A stretch of 64,000 nucleotides of DNA from Laburnicola sp. R22_1 (GCA_014281115.1 JACONQ010000002.1:3224001-3288000), one strand, 5' to 3'. Positions 32,912-44,909 are shown, counted from the stretch's first letter. Numbers and translations: made by a program. The notes: generated by a model from the letters alone, not told the origin.

Positions 32912-33714
32912 TGCATATTGAGACGATAAAAATGAATGTTGATTTGCACAGAACGGCGCCTCATCCTGGTACATATATCTGGCGCTCCTATATCCATAAT
33001 CTCTGCCTGGGACTTCTCTCGCTGCCCATAACTCGTCGCCATTTTCTTTTCAACCGCGGTCGTTCGCGCTTCGGATACGATATACTCACGGCTGCGTCTG
33101 CGACGCGCCGCCGGCTCTTTACCGCCATTAGGACAACGATTCCAGACTGTTCCACACGCCTTGATAACTTGTACGTTCGCCGTCTCATGAAGCTGTCTCT
33201 GCCAAAAATCGATCATCCTTCCAAAAATTCCAGTGGTCTTCTATCCGATTACCTCACACGACTGGATGGCTGCATTTGCAAACTTCAGCCTCCTATCCGC
33301 TTATTTTACCGTCAGAGCATTGCTATCCTCTACCTAAGCACACCGCGCTTTCGTTGGTATCTCGACGCCTTCATGTCCCCAAGAGAAGATCAAAAGAAAA
33401 CACTGTTCAAAGAATGCTACGTCCTCATTGATGTCCCTGCGAACACAGTCAGAACATATCTAGCCGATGGCGCAGGTGGTTTAGAGACTACCGACTACCG
33501 ACTTGCATTCTTTGAGGTGTTCTCTGAAGCAAGTGTGCCACCCAGCGCACTGATTGAAGGGTTCAAAGTGCGTTTAGATAGCGTCATGTTATCCTGTCTC
33601 CAAGCCTGGGTCAAGAGTGCATGGATGCTTCGACCGTTGGATTCGGATCCATTAATCAACTACATCAAAAAATTGGACGATATTGTGTATCTCTCCGCGA
33701 GACCGCAGCGTTAG

Positions 33715-34143
33715 TAAATAATTGTTGATAGATCTACTTACTTGCAGATTGCGATTTGGGCTTGCAAAGGTAGAACCGTCTGCACAAATGATATATCAAT
33801 GCCAGCGTAAGAGATATGCTCAAAGATAGCACATGGCGAGCTAAACGTTTTACAACATGATCTCAACTTGATACTAATGTACACTATTGACATGCTTTTT
33901 CTGTAAGATCGCGATGGCGTTGAGCACGATGCCTTTGTGACAATCAAGGAATGTAAAAGCGTCAAGAATTATCGAGTTAATTATTCCCAAAAGTCCACTA
34001 AGGTAAAACTGCAAATTGGGCGATAGTGAACGATGAATGTACCTGGACCGTGCATGCGCTAGTACTAGCACGCTAGTATTCGCTTGCAATTCATGATTCG
34101 AGCTTTGACTTTGAATCTTCAACCCTGTCCGCCAACGTACACA
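33715..34143. other. Intergenic, no gene seen
   Basis: AT-leaning spacer between the broken gene and SLX9. No open frame with family resemblance on either strand. Confidence 0.5.
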
Positions 34144-34706
34144 ATGGTCAGCCCTACAGTCTTTCTACTATATACAGCGTGATAGTTAACCCAGATGTAC
34201 AGGCTCCAGTTTCAAGCAAAAAGCGCACCACCGCCCGCGCTAAATCCGCCCGTGCAGTCCGACCCCAGATCACTCTCCCCACCCCCACCGAAGACACACT
34301 CTTTCCCTCGTCCAAGAGAGACAAGCGCACCATCAAGCACTCTTCCTTCGTTAGCAGAATCGAGAAGTCATCCTCAAAGATCCAAAAGCGGCGGCGACCG
34401 AACAAGAAGCTTGTCGCCAACCTCGAATCTCTTGCGGATGCGCTGCCGGGGCTAGAAGGGGAGGATGGGAGTGATGGAGTGGTTATGGGACAAGCGAAGA
34501 TACAGAGGAAGAGCTTGAAGAGTAGGCCCGGTGCTATGAAGAAGAAGGAGAAGCTAGAGAAGATGGAGAAAGAGAGGTTCAACATGAACTTGGCGCAGAT
34601 GGCCACCGCGGGAAGCAATCCAACAGCAGACCGATGGGCGACATTGAAGAGCCACGTACAGAACACTATGGAGATCAAGCCCGAGTTTGTTAAGCTGAAG
34701 CAGTGA
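34144..34706 (+). CDS. SLX9: Ribosome biogenesis protein SLX9
   Basis: Exon 1 34144-34158 (MVSPT), a 45-bp intron (GTCTTT...TACAG, with a GTTAAC branch-like site) and exon 2 34203-34706 give 172 aa. This start is inferred because the main frame has no ATG near its beginning. The short basic protein has the SLX9 signature: KRDKRTIKHSSFVSRIEKSS, KRRRPNKKLVANLESLADAL, then KSLKSRPGAMKKKEKLEKME and a C-terminal MATAGSNPTADRWATLKSHV. SLX9 joins 90S pre-ribosomes in the nucleolus and assists 18S rRNA processing and export of the small subunit. Nothing suggests damage, though its neighbours on both sides are broken genes. Confidence 0.9.
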
Positions 34707-35540
34707 GAGTCGGATGGCATCACGAGGAGATAGCCTTCGACTATTTCTTATGTTTCATCTCGACAGTCCTGGCGTCCTCTTGGGACCAAAAAATACGTTT
34801 ACCTAGCGATGCATACGCTAGCGAGCCGGCGGAGCTTTACGGAAGTCCATCACTCTATCTATCTACACTACGCGCTCCATGCCGAGTAGTTGTAGCGCTA
34901 TCGCAGCGAGACTCGGCAATCAGCAAGTATGCATACAGATGACAAGTGTCTCGCTCGTAGCTAATAGCTATTAGCGCAGCCTCGAGCAGCTGCACGTTCT
35001 AGACCTAGGGAAGGGGAAGAGAAGTTGCGCTCCGTTGGGCATGTTCTGTAGATGCAAATAGGGACCAAGATTGTCATAGAGACAGTAGTCCGAATAAGCG
35101 TTGCCATGTTGTCGGCTCTTACACTACCTTACCTGGGCAGGCAGCATTCGCAACAACGTGAATATTCTACCGGCGTGGGACTGTTCCTGGTTTCCCCATG
35201 CCAGCTTTAACCTGCTAGGCAGTAAGGCTAACCGGGTGACGTCATCGACCCAGCTCGAAAGCCGTACACGAGCCTACCCAGGCACCTGGGCAAACATAGC
35301 GCCCGTGAGCGAGGAACCACCTGGGCACCTGCATGGGAATGCTCACATTGACATGACATAGCTCACTGGACAAATTTATCCATGCCTTTCGCTCTACAAT
35401 GGAACCTCCCACAATCCACCGTCTCACTGCTATGAAGGATCCAACGGCTACACACCTTCCAGTCTCTCCTTTCCTTTCAGATAATCTTCCTTCTTTTGAT
35501 TTGCGAGCCTTTTTCCCCCTTCTCTTTATAACCTGATAGG
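34707..35540. other. Intergenic, promoter of PAF-AH pseudogene
   Basis: No gene supported. A pyrimidine-rich tract (about 35457-35525) precedes the next start codon. Confidence 0.5.
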
Positions 35541-37360
35541 ATGTCGTATATAGCGAGACAGACGACGCGCATCACCGGTCACGACCGCCATGAGGGCGAC
35601 GAGCTTAGCCGCCACAGTGCGATCGGAGGCACAGGAAAGGTCCCCCACGCGAAAAAGCCTCGATCGCGGCCTCCAACAAGCCTGCGCGACAAGCTCGGTT
35701 TCCTTCAGGGCCACCTGCCCCCATCCTCAGGGCCGTACAACATCGGCTCCATGGACATCGAAGTCCCAGCGGAATCACCCCGACCTATCTCCAACATCAA
35801 ACGCAATGGTATTCACACACTACGGCTGGAAACCGTTCTCTTCACATTGTACTACCCGGCTGCGTTCGGCTCCGGGGTGGGAAAAGATCCGGCAGGCTAC
35901 AAGAAATGGTCGCGAGAAACTTGGCTCCCACGGCCGCGCCCCGAGACCGCAAAGGGATATTCGAAGTTTTCGGGGATACCAAATTGGGCAGGATTCGCTT
36001 TCTTTGGTGCGCCGACAGCGTCTACGAAATTGCAAGCCTTTCGTAGCACGGCGCCAGCCGCCCACTGGCCCCCGGAGGGCAATTCGAAGCGCAATGGCCG
36101 CAAGATCAAGGACCAGCAAGGATCGCCACCAGAGGGAGCTTCTGAAGAGCCAACGCTTCCGTTGTTGCTGTTTAGCCACTGTCTTGGAGGGACCAAAACT
36201 TCCTACAGTACAATGTGTACCGAGTTCGCCAGCCACGGATTCGTTGTTTGCGCAGTGGAGCATCGAGATGGTTCTGGTCCACGGTCTATTGTAAACCACG
36301 CAAAGGACGGCAATAGAAGCATGAAAAACCAGGAAGAGCACGGGAGCGTGGACCACTCGGACAAAGAAAAAGAGCGAGGGTGGGACAAGGTTGTAAGTAT
36401 TTTACAATTACAAGCGCGAGCTCCATCGGACTTATGATTTGGTTCAGGACTACATCTTCCCGAAAGATTATCCTAGAGACACCTCGCCGAACAACGAGAA
36501 GGGTGTTGACCGTGACCTCCGAAACGCTCAAATGGAGTTGCGACTCTGCGAGCTCGAAGAAGCATACCGTGCGCTTCGAGATATCAGCGACGGCGAAGGT
36601 GAGGAAGTCGCACGGCAAAATCAACGAAGAAAGGGCTATGTTGGAGGAAGCTCTCGAGGCTTGGATGGCGTCTGGAAGAATAGATTCCACACCGGCCATT
36701 CGTTTGGTGCAGCTACAGTAGTGGAAATACTTCGCAATACAGATTGCTTTGGAAACATACAAGCAGGTATCATTTACGACATCTAGGGGTTAGTTCTCAA
36801 GATGTGGTGATATAAACCGTCGAAGCTGATCCACTTGCAGGGCTCCAATAAAACCGCCAGAGGAATGATCCAGCTCACCGCATTCACATACCCATACTAG
36901 GCATCAACTCTGAGGCTTTTATGTACTGGCAAACAAATTTCGACGGCGTCATGTCGCTTATGGAGGAAGCAAAAGAACAGAAGGCACCAGCTTTCCTATG
37001 CACAGTGCGCGGATCTGTTCACATCAACCAAAGTGACTTCTCAATTCTATACAAAAACATTACATCTTTCTCCTTCAAAGCTACGGTCAATGCACAGCGA
37101 GCTATCGACCTCAATATCAGGTGCCTTTACAAGCCCCAGCAGTCTTTGTTTCAAAACTGAGAATATGCTATCAGTGCATCGCTAGAGTTCCTCCGCGATG
37201 TGACATCAGGCGCAGGAAAATCCATCATCCAACGCTGTCTCACCGACGAAGAATGCTACAGTCGCAACTCTTAGACCAGGTCCCTGACGACCACAAGCCG
37301 AACGACGAATGGATCGCGGCGTGGCTCAAAATCCCGCACGAGTTTAGAACATGGGTTGCT

Positions 37361-37832
37361 AAGCGAGTCAGCGTGTCCACCGTAGCGTAGTACAGTATAA
37401 TTAACCCTTATGACTTTACGCTATAGTTTGTATAGGCGGTACGTATATATAAAAGCTACTAAAAATACTAAATTATTATACTATGCTAAAATTCTTCTTA
37501 ATTAAGTAATTAGTAATAGATCTTTTCTAATTAGATAATTAGTAATTATTATTTAGTATTAAGGTTATTAAAAAGCTGTCTTTTTAGGTAATTAACTTTT
37601 AATAGCTTTTTAACGCAGCTAATTCTTTACACTAAAAAGGTAAAAAATAACTAAAAATAGCTTTTTAAAATCTTATAAAAAAGCTTCTATAAAGTTATAA
37701 TTACACCTTATTTATATATAAATTATAGCTATAGTATAGCTTAGGAGGTAGCTACGTATATATAGTGTATAATACGTACTATAGGCTATACTACTACGCG
37801 TAGTACAATATGTTAGACACGCTGACGCGAGT
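37361..37832. repeat. 8-bp target duplications of MITE copy 3
   Basis: AAGCGAGT at 37361-37368 and ACGCGAGT at 37825-37832, one mismatch. Confidence 0.8.
37369..37824. mobile_element. hAT-type MITE, copy 3
   Basis: 456 bp with ends CAGCGTGTCCACCGTAGCGT and, inverted, CAGCGTGTCTAACATATTGT. It sits in the last exon of the PAF-acetylhydrolase pseudogene. It is the most TA-rich of the three copies, with inner sequence such as AATTAGTAATAGATC, suggesting the heaviest C-to-T decay. No coding capacity. Confidence 0.88.
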
Positions 37833-38181
37833 GCAGAGGAAGGTGAAGAGGGGAATGAAGAATGCTATGCATGATATGGGGGATGAGATGTGGATGCATT
37901 GCAAGCCAGAGAAGGAGGAATTGAGGAATTGGCGGATCAAGCATAGGTGGTTTGGGGAGGATGGTGATACGGCCGCAGAGAGCAAAGCGGAGGATGAACA
38001 GGAGGCTTTGAAAGATACTGTCGATGGTCAAGAGGGGAGCAGTAGCGAGATAACTACCGGGACGGGACGTGTATCGGCAGACAAGGGGCAGCGAGCTGGA
38101 GATACCTGGCTAGGGACTCATCCAGCGCTCAAGGATGAGTCGTGCTCGGATGATGGGCGACCTTGCATTACACGAGGATGA

Positions 38182-39328
38182 CATTGACTGTCAAGAGCTG
38201 AGCTACTTTCACCACCACATCCCACACCTCGCTAAACGACCTTTGTAGCATCAAAGAGCGCGCTCTTGGAAGCGCAAATTCACGAGTGCATGCAGGGGTG
38301 GCTGCTCAGGCTGGTCCATGAGTGAGCATACTCGTTGAGCTAGATACCTAGGTAGCGCTGTGCACACTTTGCTCCTCTATGCATTCCTTGGGGAAGGCTT
38401 GCTCGGCATGGACGCTGCTTCGTGTCGTATTTGGTGCTTCAAAGCACACATGGACTAGTTAGTCAGGTATGCACTCATGATACCAGAATGTTGCCCCGAG
38501 ATAGGCACTGAATAGGCAAATCTACGGAGTAGTTGTGTCCGCAAGTGGGGGCAGGAGAGGAGGGTTCACTAATCGCGCCTTCCTCTTAAATTATTTATTG
38601 GATGCGGACCCAGCAGCATCTGCCTGCGACTTTACGCTTTGTCTCCTTCACTCCGCACATACAACAACTCTTTTCGCAATACAACACTTTGTACGTCGTA
38701 ATACGTCTTTACCCGTGGACGCTGCTAGGCCAGGTGATATCCGGTTGTATCTGGGTAGCTTACTGATGCCGCTAATGTGTAACTCAGCATTATATGCATC
38801 CAAGTATGGGAGAAACCTGCAACGGTCGTTCTGCAGGTCACCACGACGGCGGGCCCGCGGGTCCGTGAGCACCACGTGATCTGGTGTAGCCGCGGCAAAC
38901 TCCGAGTAGTCAGTCTCGGCGGCGGGGCCGTTCAGTAATCACAAAATGATAATCAAGAATACCCCGTTCAGAAGCGATATGATGCCTGGCTCATTCGGTT
39001 GTGCAACATAGGGCTACTTTGGAATTGGCCTGTCTCTATATCCAGCTGCAAAATCAGCCCAAAGATCCACGGAGTGTCACTTTCTCAGCCCTGATAAACC
39101 CTAACCGCATACGCACGATCTCGGAGGATGCGCTCTGCGCGCGGCCAAGGCTTTTTAAGTTTGAGTTCGGAGCGCAGATCAGAACACTTTGCGTGCTCAG
39201 GCTTCCTTGCGTTGCTTCTCACTCCTCTTTTCGTTTCTTCCAAAACCCTTCGTGTGCCATTTTCCAGGTCAAGCCCGAGTAGCTGAACTGCTAGCGCGCG
39301 CCAGAGTGGAAGAGCGTAGAAACCAGAT
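38182..39328. other. Intergenic, no gene seen
   Basis: About 1.1 kb. An open stretch at 38535-38879 has no family resemblance and no good start context. The right part probably holds the bZIP promoter and a long 5' leader. Confidence 0.45.
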
Positions 39329-41717
39329 ATGGGGAGCCCAGATAGCGATGGGCAGCCAGCCCCTTCCAGGAAGCGCTCTCGGACGACTACAAATACCGCC
39401 GAGACAGGTGCGAGGGGGAAGAAGTCGCGAGGGAGGCCGCGGGTAGAGACGCAAGACGAGAACGCTGCCGATGTGAGTTGCTTCGCCATTCTCAGCACGC
39501 ATGCCCTTCAGTCAAATCAACACGCCCTTCATACTTCTAGCCCTTCCAAACATAAGGCAAGGTTTCACTTTCTAGTTGCGCGTTATGATAGTACATACAA
39601 CATAACCAAATCGTTACATTGTGTCAGTTTCGACGGCGAGCACCTAAATTATACAGTCTTGCATCCGCAAATACTTCTCACTCATCATTAACGTCTTATA
39701 ACTAAGTACTGACACTTTATCTAGCGACGACGTACACAGATTCGACTTGCACAACGGGCTTACCGACAACGCCAAGAAACGACCATCACATCACTCAAAG
39801 ACCAGAATGACCGATTAGTATCAATCATCGAGCATATGAACAAGTCTTTCTTGCAGTTCAATGAATCTGCACGGAAGTCAGGACTCCTCCAGCTCAACCC
39901 AGTCTTAAGTCGGCAGCTGGAGTCTGTCACCGAGTCTTTTGTCTCTCTGGCAAAGTTGGCTGCGGAGGGGCGTGAAGAAGAAGAAGGAGAAGAGGTGGGT
40001 AATTCTGATGAAACCGCTGCGGCGCAGGCCGCTTCAAAGCAGCAGACGCCAGTTCAAAATGTGGACGTCAGTTGGGGCTATTTGTCTCCGGATGCCCTCG
40101 AGCGGCTTTCGGCCCCTCAAGCCACCTCGGCATTGCCGAGGAGAGAGGTTCCGCCTCAGAGTCGAGATATCATGGCTCACCTACTGCCAAATATGAACAC
40201 TGAACAAGCGGAAGATGGAGGCCTTGTGAGATATAGAAAGACTAGGATGCCATATCCGGCTTTTCACCAGGAAGTTTCATGGTCACAGCCAAGTACAGAT
40301 GAACGGCAGAACCCTCAGCCGCTACCGTTCGGACTGGTTGATATGCGTAACCAGCAGCAAATGTTTCCACCGAAACGTCAGAGCCCTAGTATATTCTCAA
40401 CCAACCTGCCTACACCCGCTCCAACGCCTCCAATCCCACGCCTTCCAACTCCGTCGTATCTTAGCCTCTCAACTATAACGCCGAAGCCAGCTTGGACATA
40501 CAGCCATGATGAAACGACGTTCGCACGGAGGCTTACACGGGCTGCACTAGAAGGCGCATTTTATATGCTTAGTTCAACAACGGAGCCACCCGCTGCAATC
40601 AACTTCGTTTTCAGGATCTCACTGGCCTCCATGACCGCAGCTGAACTTCGGAATCATCTCAGAGAGCTTCTAGCTCGGGGAACCGATGAAGACCTCGACT
40701 GCTGGGGCTCACCATTCAATTATCTTGGCGGAGCCGGCACTCACTATCCACGTAAAGACTCCCACGGCAATACTATCAAGCTGCCCAACACATGGAGTGT
40801 GTATGTTGTAACACCCCTACTTTCATGAATTCGGCTAACGGTCTCTGCGTTAGGCGCCGCATAGGTCCCATCGACAAGAAAATGATACGGGCAGAGAATT
40901 CTGATGACCCGCAGCAATATTGTGACTATAACCTTGATCTTACAGGACTAGAGGGTGAGTGGTTTGATGCGTACGATGTGGAAGGATACCTGGAGCATGA
41001 GAAAGGCTTGCGTATCGACCCAAAGAGCTCCTTCGCGGACGTCCTCGTGGATGACGATGATCAACAACCCTTCGACGACTATGGAGGTACCTACTCAACT
41101 ACTACTGCGGGCAGAAAGTCGACCTCTCCGTTATCCCGCCGCTCGTTGGATGAGTCCGATACGTACAGCTTCGGCGGAGGGGCCTCGAGCGCGGATACTG
41201 TCTCTTCTATCTCTACTCCCCCGAACAACGACAGTACTAGTAGTACCAGTGTAGAAAACTTGTTGGCTCCGTCCAATAGCCCCTTTGGACTCAACATGGA
41301 TATCAACCTCGCACCAGACCTCAACAAGCTCCCCAGTATCGATTCATCCGCTTTCTTCGATCAGCCTCTTGGACTGGATCTCGCATCTGGGTTCGAGATG
41401 GATCTGAGCAACACATCTCTACCGCTTCTCAACTATCCGAATGATGGCGTGAATGTGGGCGGTCTGGACGTGGAGAGGGCGTTTCCGGGTGCGGGGCAGA
41501 TGTCTGTGAGGCAACGAAGAAAGAAGGCGGCGCTGGTTGATGTTTCCAAGTTGATCGATGGTAAGTCTGCGAGTAGCCTGTGAGAAGTTTGTATGAGACT
41601 ATGGCTAACGAGGTAGCAGAAATGATCAAGCGCAGTGTTTGCCTCGGACGCACGCCAGGATTCAGGCGAAAGGATGTTGACACGGCGTTTCAGGCTTCGT
41701 TGATCAGCGCTTCATAG
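39329..41717 (+). CDS. bZIP transcription factor (AP-1-like)
   Basis: Four exons: 39329-39472, 39725-40800, 40854-41560 and 41620-41717, giving 674 aa. The first intron (252 bp) separates a basic, disordered start (SRKRSRTT, KKSRGRPRVET) from the bZIP region RRRTQIRLAQRAYRQR plus a leucine-zipper-like stretch to about residue 95. The invariant Asn of the bZIP basic region is Ile here (IRLAQRAYR); I believe this holds for relatives too. The centre is Pro/Gln-rich. A conserved block of about 120 residues begins FARRLTRAALEGAFYML and continues across intron 2 (NTWSV|RRIGPID) to LEGEWFDAYDVEGYLEHEKG. The acidic, Ser-rich tail ends in FRRKDVDTAFQASLISAS. A nuclear regulator of unknown targets. Confidence 0.88.
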
Positions 41718-42353
41718 ACGGCGTGTATCGTTATGGTAATCTGGAAGGGAGGTACTCCCAGAGCGCTAGGGCACCTTTGGACTTGGTACTACTATTGGGC
41801 GGTGCTTTGTTCCCGCACGATATCTCGTTGTTAGACAAATGTGCGAGTTGCACTTAGGCGGCGATAGAATCTCCAGACTTTCACTGCAACACATGATGAA
41901 TCGCAGACGCACCCGACCCAGGAGAAGTCCTAGTATTCACCGTACACGTCGTAGCAGAGCGGTCCACTGGGCACCTGGCAGATTGTGTGTCAGCTGATCG
42001 CCAAGACCCACTAGCCCAGCGGCGTCCTTCGCTTTCGCCCAGCGGGAGCTGCCCTAAACCCCGTCACCTACCTAGGCCCCACGACCACGACCGGGAGCGC
42101 AGTTCAACCTCGTCGCACAAAGCCGTAGGCAGCCTCTGTCCTTCACGAAGCCTGATCCGTTGCGCGCGCAGGCTCAACAGCACGCGCGGTAGCATTGCCC
42201 GCAGCTCTGGACGCCGGCATCCGCCCGCCTGCCCTTGACCCTCCGACGCTATCCGGCCCTGCGACAGCTGCCCGCGCCGTCTCCGCATACCAAATCCGCG
42301 AGAGCGCAGGTGCATAGAATAGAATAGTACGAGGCACCGCGGCAGGAATCGCC
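41718..42353. other. Intergenic, no gene seen
   Basis: GC-rich spacer with the bZIP 3' end and TOA1 promoter. Small open frames on both strands are not supported. Confidence 0.5.
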
Positions 42354-44097
42354 ATGTCGAACGCCGTCGTGGTCAGTACCCCGGAGCACGTGCAGCCGGG
42401 TGCAGTGCGAAGCAGCGTGCTGACGGCGACCACAGGGCAATGTCTACCAGCAGATCATCGAGAAGGTGATTGCTGCGTCGCAGAATGACTTCGAGGAGTT
42501 CGGTGTCGACCAGTCGACGCTCGACGAGATGAAGCAGGTATGTGGCCCCCCGCACGCCAGGGCGCTTTGCTCGACGTTCCTTGTCGCCGTCCCGTTCCTT
42601 GTCGCATCTGTCCGCTGCCCGGCATTGTATGTCTTCGCCGTCTTCTCGTCGTCGATGTCGCAGCGCGGACGGGTGGCGCACGGCAGCCTGGGCGGGTTGG
42701 GGCTGGCCGAAAGCGGGGCTGAGTTGCCGGCGGTCTCGCAAGATTCGGGGCGCCCTGAGTATTTGGGAGCACTTTTATAGCCCCTGCGCTGGCAGACGCC
42801 CGCCAAGCGCCGACCATCCTTGCTCCAACCGGCATAGCCCGTCACCTGATGCCTGCTTCAGCGTTACCTCTCCGTCGGCTTGCATCGCTGCATTTGACAT
42901 ATGGATGCTAACTGTGCCTGCAGGGTTGGCAGGAGAAGCTATCCGCACTCAAGGTCGCCGGCTTTCCCTGGGATCCGCAGCCTGAGCCCCCACCACGCCA
43001 GCCCCCCACGGTGCCGTCGAATGTAAAGCCGGATCATGAATTGCCCCCTCCCGTCTCGGGCGCCCAGGACCCTCATGTCAACTTCCCCAATGTGCCGATC
43101 AAGAGTGAGCGCGGTTATGAGCCTCCGCTCTCGGCGTACCCGCAGGGTGCCAATGGCAACTTCTCGGGTGGCTACAATGATAACCTCGCTCAGCAGCGGG
43201 CTCATGCACTCGTCGCCCAGCGCATGCATGGTCAGCAGCAGATGCCCCACCCGCAACACCAGATGTCCATTCAGCCGCAGCTACAACAACCGCAGCAGCA
43301 GCAGCAGCACCAACAGCAGCACCAACAGCAACAGCACCAACAGCGCATGATGGCAGCCCAGCAGCAGCAGCAACAACAACATCAACAGCACCCGCAGCAG
43401 CATCCGCAGCATCCGCAGCAGCATCAACAACACCCGCAGCATCAGCAGCAACAACAACAACGTCCACCTCAGCCAATGCAACAGCCAATGCAACAGCGCC
43501 CCCCACCGGGCTCCATCTACCAAGCGCAGACTGACGGTACGGGCGATGCGCTAGAAGACTGGAAAGCTCTGGTAGCTGCTAGAGCTGCAGAGAGTAGCGA
43601 AGGCCGTATTGAAGCAGACCAGTTCATGCGCGCACGAGTGGACGCTCTTGCAGCCCGCCAGGACAGTGGATTGATGATGCCCCTCTCCCAGATGCCGAAA
43701 GGCAAGAGGCGTAAGGCCGCGCAGCGCGTGCTGCAGGCAGAAGATGCCGAAAGGGCTTCATCGAGTGCTCCGGCCTCTGGCTCTGCTCCAGGCCCGGCTC
43801 GCTTCGACGGCGACGATGATGAAAAGGAGCACGATTCTGATGCTATCAACTCTGAATTGGATGATACCGATGAAGACGACAATAACGGCGATGATAGTGA
43901 CGACGAGACGATGGACTACATGCTATGCACTTACGACAAGGTCCAGCGCGTCAAGAACAAGTGGAAGTGCACCCTCAAGGACGGTATCTTGACGACGAAC
44001 AAGAAAGAGTGAGTTTCTGCTGTGATACAAGCAGATCATAATACTGACAAGATATAGATTCTTATTCCACAAGGCCAACGGCGAGTTCGAGTGGTGA
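42354..44097 (+). CDS. TOA1: TFIIA large subunit TOA1
   Basis: Four exons: 42354-42371, 42436-42537, 42924-44008 and 44058-44097, giving 414 aa. The start MSNAVVGNVYQQIIEKVIAA and the alpha-helical part to about residue 50 (GWQEKLSALKVAGFPW) form the TFIIA four-helix bundle with TOA2. The centre is a spacer with a long Gln/His-rich tract (about 150-233). After an acidic stretch (DSDAINSELDDTDEDD, residues about 345-375), the C-terminal beta-barrel block reads YMLCTYDKVQRVKNKWKC...FLFHKANGEFEW. TFIIA stabilises TBP on promoter DNA for RNA polymerase II initiation. Intron 2 (386 bp) is unusually long for this window. Intact. Confidence 0.95.
43279..43500 (+). repeat. CAG/CAA/CAC repeat coding poly-Gln/His
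   Basis: Imperfect CAG/CAA run with interspersed CAC/CAT and CCG codons inside TOA1. It encodes roughly 70 residues of Gln with His and Pro and is likely to vary in length between strains. Confidence 0.85.
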
Positions 44098-44909
44098 CGT
44101 ACTGCCATCAGCCTACGGCTTGTCATCGTGCACACGCTGTTACTTCCTATGTCTTGTATCATACATGATTTCCCCTTATGAGTGATTGCTTATCGCCCTA
44201 TCGGCATCGTGCCGGGAGGCCACCCACCTAACTCAACGCGAATATCGGATTTGGATATTCCTGGCGCTCACAAAGTCACTTTGGTATCTCGCATCCTCCT
44301 ACTATACCCACGACGAGGACCACAAAACATATACATGCCTCTTTTGTTTCATTATCAGACTGCTACTCGGAATTTTCCTACGCTGGAATTCTCCCTTTCT
44401 TACGATTCCCACGGAATTATCTCGGCGTCTTTGGCCGCGTCTCTTCTACTCTGGTTTGGGAGGCGGGCCCATACCTAATATGGTTGTCTCTTTTCTTTTC
44501 AGCCCTCCTTGAGATGCGTTTCTTCATCAGCGGGGAGGGAGGTTATGGAAGTAGTAGCTGAGCACACGGCTATTACCGATGCTTTCCTCTTTTTTTTCCC
44601 TCTTTGGAATCAGATGGATGGCGTGCGGATGAGCAAGGCAGCGTCCAACCATACGCACATGCTCGTCGTGGGCGTGACAAGGAAGAGGTTAGATACTTTG
44701 TACGTTTATGTTATCTAGGTCTCTTTCATACGAGAGAGAGATGAAGTGCAGTAGCCAGTCAACAAGCCACCTTGCTATGGCTGTAGATGGAAGAAAAATC
44801 CGTAAAACCTCGGCGCTTTGTGGCTGAACAAACTTTTCTCTTTCTCTTATCGTTGGCATTGATGGTGCATTCGATACATAAAATGGTAATTACCAACACA
44901 TCAATCACA
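44098..44909. other. Convergent intergenic region
   Basis: 3' ends of TOA1 (plus) and RAD1 (minus) face each other. No gene is seen; open frames here lack any conserved content. Confidence 0.5.

Larger units (their letters stand above)
31236..33714 (+). pseudogene. Broken membrane-anchored fungal family gene
   Basis: The start MAEPLDLASTIGTWFAAGSA leads into one hydrophobic segment (about residues 9-34). I recognise this only as the start of a conserved fungal family of unknown function. The frame then breaks: TAA at 31554, TAA at about 31758 (the frame resumes with ALDAFSIPQ, then MDDVFGIVGVW), and a one-base shift near an A7 run at 32160-32167. A 423-bp MITE follows at 32481-32903. Removing the MITE and one target copy joins TGLW to VHIETIK in frame, and the rest runs open to the stop at 33714. 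Later blocks include DDIPFATLFWLSAGCLPVVP and LDAFMSPREDQKKTLFKEC. The gene was therefore intact before the MITE landed, or nearly so. Not functional as it stands. Confidence 0.75.
35541..38181 (+). pseudogene. PAF-acetylhydrolase-like esterase, broken by a MITE
   Basis: Exon 1 35541-36392 and exon 2 from 36448 join in phase 0 (GWDKV|DYIFPKDYP). The protein is a fungal PAF-AH (phospholipase A2 group VII type) with [13 protein letters not shown] (the family usually has SHGLGG) and the nucleophile motif GHSFGAATV (about 36700-36726). Breaks: GIIYDI-TAG at about 36783, where the family has Trp (TGG); one extra T near 36868, after which HRIHIPILGINSEAF reads in another frame; a further one-base shift near 37255-37280; and a 456-bp MITE at 37369-37824. 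Without the MITE the flanks join in frame as WVAKR|VQRKVKRG. Downstream sequence stays open to 38181. The active-site Ser block survives, but the protein cannot be made full length. Confidence 0.82.

Noticed and set aside
35590..36294. Long alternative frames over the PAF-acetylhydrolase start
   Set aside because: Shadows of the GC-rich coding frame that carries the family motifs.
43099..43523. Minus-strand frames rich in Leu, Val or Ala
   Set aside because: Reverse reading of the polyglutamine repeat in TOA1.
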